DNA from: Alcanivorax profundi
Lineage (GTDB): Bacteria > Pseudomonadota > Gammaproteobacteria > Pseudomonadales > Alcanivoracaceae
NCBI RefSeq assembly: GCF_003597125.1
Contig: NZ_QYYA01000002.1
Location: 434,001-498,000 of the forward strand
Length of the DNA stretch: 64,000 bases
Direction of reading: 5' to 3'
The stretch's first letter is position 1; each line of letters opens with the position of its first letter. Made by a program: the position numbers and the translations under genes. The notes below the pieces were generated by a model that worked only from the letters and a program-made list of their open reading frames with translations, did not search any database and was not told the origin of the DNA. Shown here piece by piece: positions 8,238 to 15,805 of the stretch.

Positions 8238-8491
8238 GCGGCCCCCCCATAAATACCGGTGGTTTGCAGGGTCGCCCAGACGATGCCATTCGCCACCAGC
8301 AGACCCACCAGGGGCGGCCACGCTTTTTCGGGCAGCGCCACCAGCAAGCTAAGGCTCATCCACAGCAGCATGCCAATGATCAATTGCAGTACCAGCCAGC
8401 TGTTCCAGGGCACCGGAACCCAGGCAGCAGCCAGCCCCATCAACATCATCGACAATGGCAGACTCAACAACACGCCGAATAAGGCTCTCAT
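8234..8491 (-). CDS. Small membrane protein of PepSY iron operon (DUF3649-like)
   Basis: An 85-aa hydrophobic protein with three predicted TM helices (about residues 3-24, 31-52 and 58-78). It overlaps its neighbours by four bases at both ends, so translation is coupled. Position and size fit the DUF3649-type partner often found with DUF3325 and PepSY proteins; the assignment rests mainly on context because the sequence itself is low-complexity hydrophobic. Confidence 0.6.
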   Translation of the reverse strand: MRALFGVLLSLPLSMMLMGLAAAWVPVPWNSWLVLQLIIGMLLWMSLSLLVALPEKAWPPLVGLLVANGIVWATLQTTGIYGGAA

Positions 8492-8775
8492 GGGTTGCGC
8501 CCCATCTTGCCGGAGACTTTCTGGAACGTATCGCGATGATGGCCTGCGAACAAGGCCATCAGGAGTGCAGGCAGGGTCAGCAGCCACAGGGCCACCATCA
8601 GCCCAACGCCCAGGCCCAGCGCCATGACCCACAGCACCGCGCCGGCCAGCGCCAGCAACAACGCGAGCAGGCGCGCCACGCCGGGCAGCGGCTGGTCCAG
8701 CCAGCGCTGCTGACGGTCTGAGAGATAAAAGAGAACAACGGCCGCGAGTGAGGCCGGGAGTGCTGCTACCCACAT
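8488..8775 (-). CDS. DUF3325-like small membrane protein
   Basis: About 95 residues (start at 8775; an in-frame ATG at 8808 lies inside the Fur-like box and upstream of the likely transcription start). There are three hydrophobic helices (~2-20, ~36-58 and ~60-82). The pattern (WLDQPLPGVARLLALLLALAG) resembles DUF3325 proteins that accompany PepSY iron-uptake genes. It is first in the operon; no strong Shine-Dalgarno is visible. Role unknown. Confidence 0.6.
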   Translation of the reverse strand: MWVAALPASLAAVVLFYLSDRQQRWLDQPLPGVARLLALLLALAGAVLWVMALGLGVGLMVALWLLTLPALLMALFAGHHRDTFQKVSGKMGRNP

Positions 8776-8793
8776 AGATGAGAACCAAAGACA

Positions 8794-8836
8794 GGAAATG
8801 GTTCTCATTTAATAATGGTTGGCCGTGACGGGTCAA
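8794..8836 (-). promoter_or_regulatory. Promoter with Fur-like box for the PepSY operon
   Basis: On the minus strand TTAAATGAGAACCATTTCC (8812-8794) matches the 19-bp Fur consensus at 12 positions. It overlaps a -10 TATTAA (8814-8809) that is preceded at 16 bp by a -35 TTGACC (8836-8831). Repression by iron-loaded Fur is the expected control. The outer ATGAGAACC/GGTTCTCAT pair (8778-8786 and 8800-8808) adds a second inverted repeat. Confidence 0.6.
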
Positions 8837-8854
8837 TGACAGGGCCAGGCGGGA

Positions 8855-9448
8855 TTACTCTGCCAGTTCGGCTACACGCAGCGGCGCCAGGGCTTCGGAG
8901 GCCACACTGAGCCGTGCGGTAGACAGGCGCGTCCAGTCGATACCCTCGCGGTCAGGCATCCACACATCCCTGAAGGCCGCCGCATCCGCCACAGCCATTT
9001 CCGGGGTCAGCATCGCCATGCCATGGTAATCCCCTGCCACACCTTCCGCGTGTCGAATCACCGCCCACCATTTGCCTGGCCGGGAACGCAGCACGACCCC
9101 GGGCAAGGAACACTCCACCTCTTGCGCAGTGATACAGCACTCCAGCTGGGCATCTTTCTGTACGCTGATCCCCTGCCGCCAGAGTGACGAGCCGGCCACC
9201 ATCACTACCGAAGGGAAGGTGCGTAACAGGGCCGCGCAGCGTTCCGCATCGGTGAGGGGCTCACCCAACACGACCCGGTAGAAGATCGGCCGGGCCGGGG
9301 CGACCTGGCGAATCACACCCGCCTCCAGCCAACGCAGCGCCACATCGAGAGCACTTTCCTGCTCGCTGATCGCCTGCTTGAGATCCGACAGGGAAAAGAT
9401 CCGGGGCATGCCGTCCAGCAAGGGCAGGACCTGTTTGATTGCTTCCAT
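8855..9448 (-). CDS. Unrecognised protein with winged-helix-like N-terminus
   Basis: A 197-aa soluble protein beginning MEAIKQVLPLLDGMPRIFSL. The first ~60 residues (SLSDLKQAI, then LRWLEAGVIRQV) look like a winged helix similar to the N-domain of AbiEi-type antitoxins, followed by a mixed alpha/beta part with a Cys pair (LECCITAQEVECSLPG). It starts 2 bp after the stop of the upstream gene, so the two form an operon. I do not recognise the family with confidence and see no AbiEii-type nucleotidyltransferase partner. Confidence 0.55.
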   Translation of the reverse strand: MEAIKQVLPLLDGMPRIFSLSDLKQAISEQESALDVALRWLEAGVIRQVAPARPIFYRVVLGEPLTDAERCAALLRTFPSVVMVAGSSLWRQGISVQKDAQLECCITAQEVECSLPGVVLRSRPGKWWAVIRHAEGVAGDYHGMAMLTPEMAVADAAAFRDVWMPDREGIDWTRLSTARLSVASEALAPLRVAELAE

Positions 9449-9450
9449 AC

Positions 9451-10062
9451 TCAGGAATCTACCGGTTGCGCAGAGGGAAAGGAGAAGCCAAGGGCACCAC
9501 CGACAGCCATGACACCACGCAGCACATGGCATACCACCGTCACCTGTCCCGGCTCGGGCAAGCCATTGAGCCGCAGAGCCGCCAGATCCGCCAGGCGGGC
9601 ATCCAGAATGTCGATATTGCGCTGGTAATCCAGTGCCGGGCGCTGCATCTGCGCCAGCCGCAGAGTCAGCAGCTGCCCTTGGGTGTCGTCTTCCAGCGCT
9701 GCGTAGGCCCGCTCAACCAGGCTGTAGCTGCTGAGATGCTGCAAGGCGGCCCCACGGGGGTGGCGGCGCTGGGCCACCAGATTGACAGACACCAAAACGG
9801 ACAGCGCTGCCGCCAAACGCTGCAAGGCCGGAATCCAGCTGGCACCCCGCTCTTTTGCAGACAGGTACCAGCCCCAGGCGCGCAGGCGCGCCACATCACT
9901 GCGCAGCTCGCGAATGCGCTGAGTGGTGTGCGCCTCACCACCGGAGGCGCGGGTGGCGCGATACAACGCCAGGTATTCGTTCAGTGCACGCAGGCGATGG
10001 GCCACCGCCTGACCTGCCAGACGCTCCCGAGGCGCCGAATTCTGAGAGCAAACTACTGCCAT
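9451..10062 (-). CDS. Unrecognised soluble helical protein
   Basis: A 203-aa, Arg/Ala/Leu-rich, mostly helical protein starting MAVVCSQNSAPRERLAGQ. AGGAG lies 8 bp before the ATG, which decides the start although the frame stays open to 10311. No catalytic motif, signal peptide or membrane helix is visible. It is translationally adjacent to the winged-helix-like gene downstream, so the two products probably work together. Function unknown. Confidence 0.5.
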   Translation of the reverse strand: MAVVCSQNSAPRERLAGQAVAHRLRALNEYLALYRATRASGGEAHTTQRIRELRSDVARLRAWGWYLSAKERGASWIPALQRLAAALSVLVSVNLVAQRRHPRGAALQHLSSYSLVERAYAALEDDTQGQLLTLRLAQMQRPALDYQRNIDILDARLADLAALRLNGLPEPGQVTVVCHVLRGVMAVGGALGFSFPSAQPVDS

Positions 10063-10449
10063 ACCGGGACTCCTGCTCAATGCCCGCACAACCCTGAAAT
10101 CATGAAATTGGTCGTTATCTCTCGACCTGGGCGACCTGAAGAATGCCTTGTCGTCCCCGGCACCCTCTGCCGGAAGCCAATCCCTGTTCAGCGTCGCGAT
10201 GGCACACACTTTAACGATCACTGAATGCGGTCCACAGAGGCAAAGCGTACCGATGTGTTGCCCCGCGTTGCCATTTGTATCCCCCATGATAACAACGCGG
10301 AACTGCATCACATTTTTGTGGCCTGATGTAAGATATCCCCCTTATTTAATAAGGATAATCTCTTACTCTCGATCCTGCTCGCAGGTGCTAACTACGCATC
10401 ACACTGCCAGCCGGAAGTCGTACCGCACTGTTGTTCTGGAGTCGCTCTG
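10063..10449. other. Gene-free regulatory region between divergent genes
   Basis: 387 bp separate the unknown minus-strand pair from the HNH gene. An inverted repeat CCGCGTTG (10263-10270)/CAACGCGG (10293-10300) and the palindrome at 10340 are the only structures I see. The minus-strand frame is open here but has no ribosome site or protein-like composition. Confidence 0.4.
10340..10354. promoter_or_regulatory. AT-rich perfect palindrome upstream of the HNH gene
   Basis: CCTTATT-T-AATAAGG is a perfect 7-1-7 palindrome about 95 bp before the nuclease start, a likely binding site for a dimeric regulator. The regulator is not identified. Confidence 0.4.
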
Positions 10450-11157
10450 TTGTCCCTGCCCCGTGCCTTTCTCTTGCTCACCCTGGGTGGCGTTCTGGCG
10501 GTGAGCCCGCCCCTTTTCGTGCATGCCCATCCCGGCGGGCTGGACGCACACGGCGGCCATACGGACCGCAAAACCGACACCTATCACTGCCACACCGATG
10601 TCTGCCGCCAGCAACACCAGCAACAGGCCGAGGCAGAACAACAAGCCCGCGATGCCGGGCGAGCGTTTTCCACGCTCTATGACCGCGGCGACTGGCCCCA
10701 CTGGGACGATGAGGATGGCGACTGTCAGGACAGCCGGGCGGAAGCACTGATCCGCGCCAGCCAGACACCGGTGAGCTTTACCCGCAAGGATCACTGCATT
10801 GTTGCAAGCGGCCGCTGGTACGACCCCTACAGCGGGCACACCTTTACCCGGGCCCGACAACTGGATGTGGACCACATCGTGCCGCTGCGTCATGCCCATG
10901 GCCATGGTGGCGACCGGTGGAATGACGCCTTGCGGCGCCAGTTTGCCAACGATCCGGACAATCTTCTGGTGGTATCGGCCAGCACCAACCGTAGCAAGGG
11001 AGCCAGCAGCCCGGACCAGTGGCTACCTGCCAATCACGCTTACTGGTGTGAATACGGACAACGCTGGTCGGCCATCAAACAGCGCTATCAATTGATGGTC
11101 ACTCCAGCCGAGCAGGATGTGGTGACGCAACTGCTCGCACGCTGTGCCGCAGATTAG
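10450..11157 (+). CDS. Secreted HNH-family endonuclease
   Basis: 235 aa. The start is a TTG with GGAG 8 bp upstream; it yields a clean signal peptide (residues 1-26, cut after FVHA). The mature N-terminus carries a HPGGLDAHGGH...YHCH motif, a metal-binding-looking module found in YHYH-type exported proteins. The C-terminal half has an HNH core: DVDHIVPLRHAHGHGG (catalytic His/metal ligands) and NLLVVSASTNRSKG (Asn strand-helix) with WLPAN...YW, as in GmrSD/DUF1524-like nucleases. It probably degrades extracellular or periplasmic DNA. It is monocistronic and shares a terminator with the convergent lipoprotein gene. Confidence 0.8.
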   Translation: MSLPRAFLLLTLGGVLAVSPPLFVHAHPGGLDAHGGHTDRKTDTYHCHTDVCRQQHQQQAEAEQQARDAGRAFSTLYDRGDWPHWDDEDGDCQDSRAEALIRASQTPVSFTRKDHCIVASGRWYDPYSGHTFTRARQLDVDHIVPLRHAHGHGGDRWNDALRRQFANDPDNLLVVSASTNRSKGASSPDQWLPANHAYWCEYGQRWSAIKQRYQLMVTPAEQDVVTQLLARCAAD

Positions 11158-11183
11158 GGGACGACCATGCCCGCACACAGGCA

Positions 11184-11213
11184 TAAAAAAAGCCGCCCTG
11201 AGGCGGCTTTTTT
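11184..11213. terminator. Bidirectional intrinsic terminator
   Basis: AAGCCGCC-CTGA-GGCGGCTT hairpin with A-run before and T-run after, between the convergent nuclease and lipoprotein genes. Confidence 0.9.
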
Positions 11214-11226
11214 GGCAGTGAACCGA

Positions 11227-11466
11227 TTAGTTGGTTTCTGCTGCGTCTTTCATGTCTTCCACAGATTCCTGGGCATTATCATAGGCGTTGTCCATATCCT
11301 CGCCCATTTCTTCCATCGGCCCTTTGCTATCCGGGGTAATCTTTTCGATGGCATTATCCACCTTCTGGCCAGCTTCTTCGGCTGGGCCGTCGTTGGCGTC
11401 ACAGGCAGCCAGAAAAGCGGTGGAAGCAAACAGGGCGGCCAGTGCCGCTTTACCGAAAGTACGCAT
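11227..11466 (-). CDS. Small acidic lipoprotein
   Basis: 79 aa. The lipobox LAAC (Cys at 22) follows a hydrophobic signal sequence. The mature part is very acidic and helical (DANDGPAEEAGQKVDNAIEK, then EEMGEDMDNAYDNAQES), with heptad-like spacing typical of small periplasmic lipoproteins related to YnbE/entericidin-like proteins. AGGAG precedes the start. It is expressed on its own. The exact role is unknown; envelope stress is a common context for such proteins. Confidence 0.75.
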   Translation of the reverse strand: MRTFGKAALAALFASTAFLAACDANDGPAEEAGQKVDNAIEKITPDSKGPMEEMGEDMDNAYDNAQESVEDMKDAAETN

Positions 11467-11634
11467 AATGTCACTCCTTGATGTTTCGGCTGAAAACGAT
11501 GCCTACAGTAACGCCTGAATAAAACGCTGGCCACGGGCCAGGGCACACTTGCACAGCATTTTACGATGCCTTACGAATCCCGCAGTGACAGGTAAGATAA
11601 TCCCTCTCATCGCGGGGCAAACGGATTACACATA

Positions 11635-12726
11635 ATGAAAAGAATTGGACGGGAAGTAGGCGGACTGGCTCAGCTGGTGACCCGCTTCGGCAACGAGATC
11701 ACCCAGGTCGTTCAGGATATTCATGGCAGTGTCGCCAACCCTTTTGGCCTGCGTGGCCAGGAGTACACCCCGGCCCCCATGGTCTATAACCTGGTGCGCT
11801 ACGGCTTTCGGCAGGCGGGCAATCTTGCCGGGCTGGCCGATCTGGCGGCCGACCCCGGCCGTGAACTACGCGACAGCCTCGACCTGCAAAGCATCCTCAA
11901 TGGCGTGTTTGGTCAGTTACTGGTTGAGCAACAAAGCCATTACGCCTTGCCGATGACCCTCCTGCCCAGTGGCAAGCTGCAAGGCGACACCCTGGTGCTG
12001 TTCCTTCATGGCCTTTGCATGAATGATTCCTGTTGGAACAATCCGGCTGCCGACAGCTTCAGCCAATGGGTGCGCCGTGAACTTAACGCCGATGTGCGTT
12101 ATCTGCGCTATAACACAGGCCTGCATATCTCCGACAATGGTCGCAAGCTGGCGGGCCTGCTGGCCCATACCGCCCTGCCCGAACGCATCATTCTGGTGGG
12201 GCATTCCATGGGCGGCCTGGTCGCTCGCAGCGCCCTGCACCAGGCCCGTGAGCGCGGCGACAGCTGGGCCGACAAGGTCAGCCATCTGGCCTGTCTCGGC
12301 TCGCCCCATCAGGGCGCGCTGCTGGAGCGAGTGGGCAACAATGCCAACCGGCTACTGGCCACCACACCCTGGTCACGTCCGCTGATGCGGTTGGGCAACC
12401 TGCGCTCTGACGGGATCCGCGATCTGCGCTTTGGCTATGTACTGGAAGCGCAGTGGCGTGACCGCCCCCTGGACGACACCCGCCCCAGCGCCAAGGTGCC
12501 GCTGGACCCGGAAGTAAAACAACTGTTTATCGCTGGCAGTGTCAGCGAACCGGAACATCCAGCCCCACGGGGCGATTGGCTGGTTTCGGTGGACAGCGCC
12601 CTGGCCTCGCGCCTGTACCCGGATGCCCCGCTGCTGACCCGGGAACTGTTTTACCAGATGGGGCATATGACCATGATAGAAGAAAGCCGCACCTATGCCC
12701 GGGTGCAGCGCTGGCTTGAGGACTGA
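11635..12726 (+). CDS. Alpha/beta hydrolase, lipase-like
   Basis: A 363-aa protein of the alpha/beta hydrolase fold. It shows the oxyanion-hole region FLHGLCMND (residues 123-131), the nucleophile elbow GHSMGG with Ser191, and a C-terminal His in QMGHMTMIEE. No signal peptide is visible, so it is likely cytosolic or peripheral to the membrane. The ~110-residue N-terminal extension rich in helices is longer than in minimal lipases. The substrate is probably a lipid ester, but this is not determinable. The methyltransferase gene starts 2 bp after its stop codon. Confidence 0.8.
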   Translation: MKRIGREVGGLAQLVTRFGNEITQVVQDIHGSVANPFGLRGQEYTPAPMVYNLVRYGFRQAGNLAGLADLAADPGRELRDSLDLQSILNGVFGQLLVEQQSHYALPMTLLPSGKLQGDTLVLFLHGLCMNDSCWNNPAADSFSQWVRRELNADVRYLRYNTGLHISDNGRKLAGLLAHTALPERIILVGHSMGGLVARSALHQARERGDSWADKVSHLACLGSPHQGALLERVGNNANRLLATTPWSRPLMRLGNLRSDGIRDLRFGYVLEAQWRDRPLDDTRPSAKVPLDPEVKQLFIAGSVSEPEHPAPRGDWLVSVDSALASRLYPDAPLLTRELFYQMGHMTMIEESRTYARVQRWLED

Positions 12727-12727
12727 C

Positions 12728-13360
12728 ATGCAGTGCACCCTGTGCGCCGGTGACGCGCACCCTTTTGCGCAGGTGGACGGCCGCGACTACTTTCGCTGCC
12801 CGTGTTGCCAACTGACCTTCGAGCACCCCGACAGGCTACCCGGCCCCGACGAAGAAAAAGGCCAGTACGACCTGCACGACAACCGCCCGGACGATCCCGG
12901 CTACCGGCGTTTTCTGGCACAACTGGCCGACCCGCTCTGCGAACAGCTGTCGCCGGGTGCGCAAGGCCTCGATTTTGGCTGCGGGCCCGGACCGGCCCTG
13001 GCCGCCATGATGACGGAACGAGGCTACCCCTGCGGCACCTGGGATCCGATTTACGCCAAAGACGAAACGCGACTGGCCCCACAGTATGACTTTGTCACCT
13101 GCACGGAAGTTATTGAGCACCTGCACCAGCCGGCCCGTGAGTGGGCCTGGTTTGCCGACCACGTTCGCCCCGGGGGCTGGCTGGGCCTGATGACCCGCTG
13201 GCTAACCGACGACCACGCCTTTGCCCGCTGGCACTACCGCCGTGACCCGACGCATGTCTGCTTCTGGCAACCGGCAACCTTTGCCTGGCTGGCAGACACA
13301 CAGGGCTGGGAGCTGCACCTGACGGGCAACCCGGTGGTATTGATGCGCAGACGGCCCTGA
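12728..13360 (+). CDS. Class I SAM-dependent methyltransferase with N-terminal zinc ribbon
   Basis: 210 aa. The N-terminus has Cys pairs CTLC (3-6) and CPCC (~24-27), a small zinc ribbon. The Rossmann core starts with motif I LDFGCGPGPAL, followed by TCTEVIEHLHQP and RPGGWLGLMTRW. It starts at once after the hydrolase gene and is probably co-translated. Proteins of this layout are often annotated as methyltransferases of unknown substrate; nothing in the sequence fixes the substrate. Confidence 0.8.
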   Translation: MQCTLCAGDAHPFAQVDGRDYFRCPCCQLTFEHPDRLPGPDEEKGQYDLHDNRPDDPGYRRFLAQLADPLCEQLSPGAQGLDFGCGPGPALAAMMTERGYPCGTWDPIYAKDETRLAPQYDFVTCTEVIEHLHQPAREWAWFADHVRPGGWLGLMTRWLTDDHAFARWHYRRDPTHVCFWQPATFAWLADTQGWELHLTGNPVVLMRRRP

Positions 13361-13371
13361 ACGGCGCCAGG

Positions 13372-13485
13372 CTAGCCTGCGACAACAATCGCGACCGTCA
13401 CCGCAACCAGTGCCAGCGGCAGGACCACCAGAGCAGACTTCAGTGCGCGTTCATACCAGGTGGAAAATTTATATTGCTGATCCAT
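13372..13485 (-). CDS. 37-aa single-pass small membrane protein (candidate)
   Basis: A short frame starting MDQQYKFSTWYERALKSA and followed by an uninterrupted hydrophobic helix (ALVVLPLALVAVTVAIVVAG) to the stop. AGGGGA lies about 11 bp upstream of the ATG. The cytosolic aromatic/basic N-tail with a C-terminal TM helix is a typical bacterial small-membrane-protein layout. It lies alone between the methyltransferase and GNAT genes. It could be chance, but the fit of RBS, charge and TM is good. Confidence 0.4.
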   Translation of the reverse strand: MDQQYKFSTWYERALKSALVVLPLALVAVTVAIVVAG

Positions 13486-13599
13486 TTTTTTGATATCCCC
13501 TATTACCCCGAAGTCAGTATAGGGAATGGCAAAACGCCCCCACATCACCCAAATGGGGTATATGCAATATTTATGGTCAATCCACCCACTTCTGGCACT

Positions 13600-14190
13600 C
13601 TAAAGGCTGTGCAGCCAGAACTGCATGGGCTTGCGTGACAGCGCTGCCTCGCCGATATCGGTCCAGTCAAAATGCGCCACCAACTGGTTCTGGGGGAAAT
13701 AGCCACGCCCACGCCAGAACAGATCCAGCGGCTGGTAGCCTTCGGGGCGAGCCGGGTGATCTTCGGGGCGCTGTACTGCACAAAAAGCGGTATGGCGATA
13801 ACCAAAATCTTCCGCGTACTGCTCTCTCAAATCAAAAAAACGGTGCCCAATCCCCTGACCACGCCACTCTTTTTTGAGCACGGATTCGCCAAAGTAGAAA
13901 ACCGTATTGATCTCTGCCCCCAACTGACGAAACGGCGCCTGGAACTCATCGTCTGCCTCGCGCAGCGGTAAACCTGTCGCCGCCCCGACCAGCTTGTTGA
14001 ACTCCAGCGCCAGTACGAACACGCTCTGATCGGACTGCGCATAGCGGTCCAGATAGCGGCGCTCATAGGCCAGGTCACCCTCATACAAATACGGAAAATC
14101 ACGAAACACTTCGATGCGAAGCTTGGCCAATTCATCCAGCCAGGGCTCGACGGCGATACCGGTCACCGGACGAATTTCTACTGACGACAT
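13600..14190 (-). CDS. GNAT-family N-acetyltransferase
   Basis: 196 aa (AGGAG 5-9 bp before the ATG at 14190). The GNAT core is seen as FYFGESVLKKEWRGQGIGHRFF, where RGQGIG is the acetyl-CoA pyrophosphate loop (motif A, Q/RxxGxG/A). N-terminal strand IRPVTGIAVEPWLDELAKLR and C-terminal HTAFCAVQRPEDHP complete the fold. Acceptor substrate unknown. It is transcribed alone, divergent from nothing obvious and 82 bp from the TauE-like gene end. Confidence 0.8.
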   Translation of the reverse strand: MSSVEIRPVTGIAVEPWLDELAKLRIEVFRDFPYLYEGDLAYERRYLDRYAQSDQSVFVLALEFNKLVGAATGLPLREADDEFQAPFRQLGAEINTVFYFGESVLKKEWRGQGIGHRFFDLREQYAEDFGYRHTAFCAVQRPEDHPARPEGYQPLDLFWRGRGYFPQNQLVAHFDWTDIGEAALSRKPMQFWLHSL

Positions 14191-14272
14191 GCCCTCTCCT
14201 TGTAACTCTGACAATGGGACAGGGAATCAATAGCACGATGGCCGCGCAAAGGAAAAGAGCAAGGGGGCGCGG

Positions 14273-15010
14273 CTAGGGCCAGGCCAGGATCACGCCAGTG
14301 AACCACAACACCACGAACACTGCCTGACGGAAACGCGCTTCATTCACATGATGATGGAGCAGCTCGCCCACCAGCATCGCCGCGATCACCACCGGAACCA
14401 GGGTAGCGATGCGTGGCAGGGCGGGCAGCAAGGTGCCATCCAGCAGGAACACAGCTGTCAGCAAACTGTTCAAGGCCAGCCAGACCAGAATCAGGGTGGC
14501 ACGAAAGCGCTGCTTGTCGAGCTTGAGGCCGCTTAGCGCATACACCAACAGTGGCCCTCCCGACGCAAACAGGCCATGCGTCACCCCGGCCATCAACATC
14601 CAGCCACGGGACCAGAGCCCACCATGCGCAGTGACCGCCAGGCCACGATACATGCGCCACAGTTCACGGCTGCTGAACCAGAGCACCAGCAAACCAAACC
14701 CGCTTTTGAGCAATTGCTCCCCCAGCCACGGCCGTAGCCCGTAACCTGCCAGAGTGCCGAGCACCATTAACGGCAGGATCAGCTTCCACAGGGTTGGCCA
14801 ATGGATCGCATGACGGTGACGCCAACTCAGGGTGCCACTCATGACGATATTCAATGGCACCAGTACCGGCAGGATCTCCGGGATCGGCAACACCAGCGCG
14901 CCCAGTGACAGGGCAATCACAATGCTGCCAAAGCCGGTCATCGCTTCGGTGGTAAAGGCGAGAAAAATGAACAACCCCAGCAGCAGCCAGGGAGAGGCAA
15001 GCAGGTCCAT
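14273..15010 (-). CDS. TauE/SafE-family sulfite/sulfonate exporter-like protein
   Basis: A 245-aa polytopic membrane protein with about eight hydrophobic helices. Family hallmarks are the N-terminal TEAMTGFGSIVIALSLGALV and the internal THGLFASGGPLLVYAL repeat. TauE/SafE proteins export sulfite or organic anions. It is the last gene of the five-gene minus operon, 3 bp after the SDR stop. Its substrate may be an anion produced by the FMO pathway (inference). Confidence 0.82.
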   Translation of the reverse strand: MDLLASPWLLLGLFIFLAFTTEAMTGFGSIVIALSLGALVLPIPEILPVLVPLNIVMSGTLSWRHRHAIHWPTLWKLILPLMVLGTLAGYGLRPWLGEQLLKSGFGLLVLWFSSRELWRMYRGLAVTAHGGLWSRGWMLMAGVTHGLFASGGPLLVYALSGLKLDKQRFRATLILVWLALNSLLTAVFLLDGTLLPALPRIATLVPVVIAAMLVGELLHHHVNEARFRQAVFVVLWFTGVILAWP

Positions 15011-15013
15011 CCG

Positions 15014-15805
15014 TTATTGCTCCAGCTCGCTGGCAAACTTGCGCAGCATCAAACGCTGGTAGAGATCCGGCGCAACACGCCAGAGCACGCTGGCAAACCA
15101 GGTAAACCGGTCCGGGAACAGTCGCTTGCGGCCTTTTCCATAGGCGTCAAAAACCTGTTCGGCCATCCATTCAGGGGTTCGCATATTGCCCACCATGGAG
15201 CGGGCATGCGCTGCAGGCTTGCCATCATGACCCAGAGCATTTTTCTCGATGGGGGTGTCCAGAAAACTCGGGTACGCCATAAGAATATGGATGCCATAGC
15301 GGGACACTTCACCGCGCATAACTTCAAAGAACTGCCCTAACGCACTCTTGGCACTGCAGTAACCGGCCCGCCCCAGCACCGGCATCCAGCCCGCCATGGA
15401 ACCGATATTGATAATGCCTCCCCGGCTTTTCTTCAGCAGGGGCAGACAGGCCACAGACAGCTCCACCGGTGCCTGCCAATCCACCGCCATGACTTTTTGG
15501 AACACACTCATGGCCGTTTTTTCGGCCAGCGAACGATGGGTAATGCCGGCATTGTTGATCAGCAGATCCAGGCCACCGTGTTTTTCCAGCCAGGGCACCA
15601 GCAAAGTGATGGCATCACTGTTGGTGACATCCAGCCCCCGACTGGTCACACGCTCGGCATCCCGGGCAGCCAGCGCTTCGACTCTTGCTTCAAGCAATAC
15701 TTCGTTCATGTCAGCAAGAATCACCCGATAACCTAACGCAAACGCCTGTTGCGACAGCGCCCAGCCAAGGCCCGACGCGGCTCCGGTAATCAATACGGTT
15801 TTCAT
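15014..15805 (-). CDS. Short-chain dehydrogenase/reductase
   Basis: 263 aa, classical SDR. NAD(P) motif TGAASGLG at 7-14, NNAG at ~89-92, catalytic Ser in INIGSMAGW and YCSAK (Tyr/Lys). The C-terminal tail (WFASVLWRVAPDLYQRLMLR) is hydrophobic/basic as in membrane-associated SDRs. The start overlaps the epimerase stop by ATGA. It probably oxidises or reduces an alcohol/ketone in the pathway with the upstream monooxygenase. Confidence 0.88.
   Translation of the reverse strand: MKTVLITGAASGLGWALSQQAFALGYRVILADMNEVLLEARVEALAARDAERVTSRGLDVTNSDAITLLVPWLEKHGGLDLLINNAGITHRSLAEKTAMSVFQKVMAVDWQAPVELSVACLPLLKKSRGGIINIGSMAGWMPVLGRAGYCSAKSALGQFFEVMRGEVSRYGIHILMAYPSFLDTPIEKNALGHDGKPAAHARSMVGNMRTPEWMAEQVFDAYGKGRKRLFPDRFTWFASVLWRVAPDLYQRLMLRKFASELEQ

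Noticed and set aside
8855-10062. AbiEi/AbiEii type IV toxin-antitoxin pair
   Set aside because: Only the winged-helix-like N-terminus is suggestive; no nucleotidyltransferase motif (GSxxxxxD) is seen in the partner.
10450-11157. Restriction endonuclease of a restriction-modification system
   Set aside because: It has a signal peptide and no methyltransferase partner.
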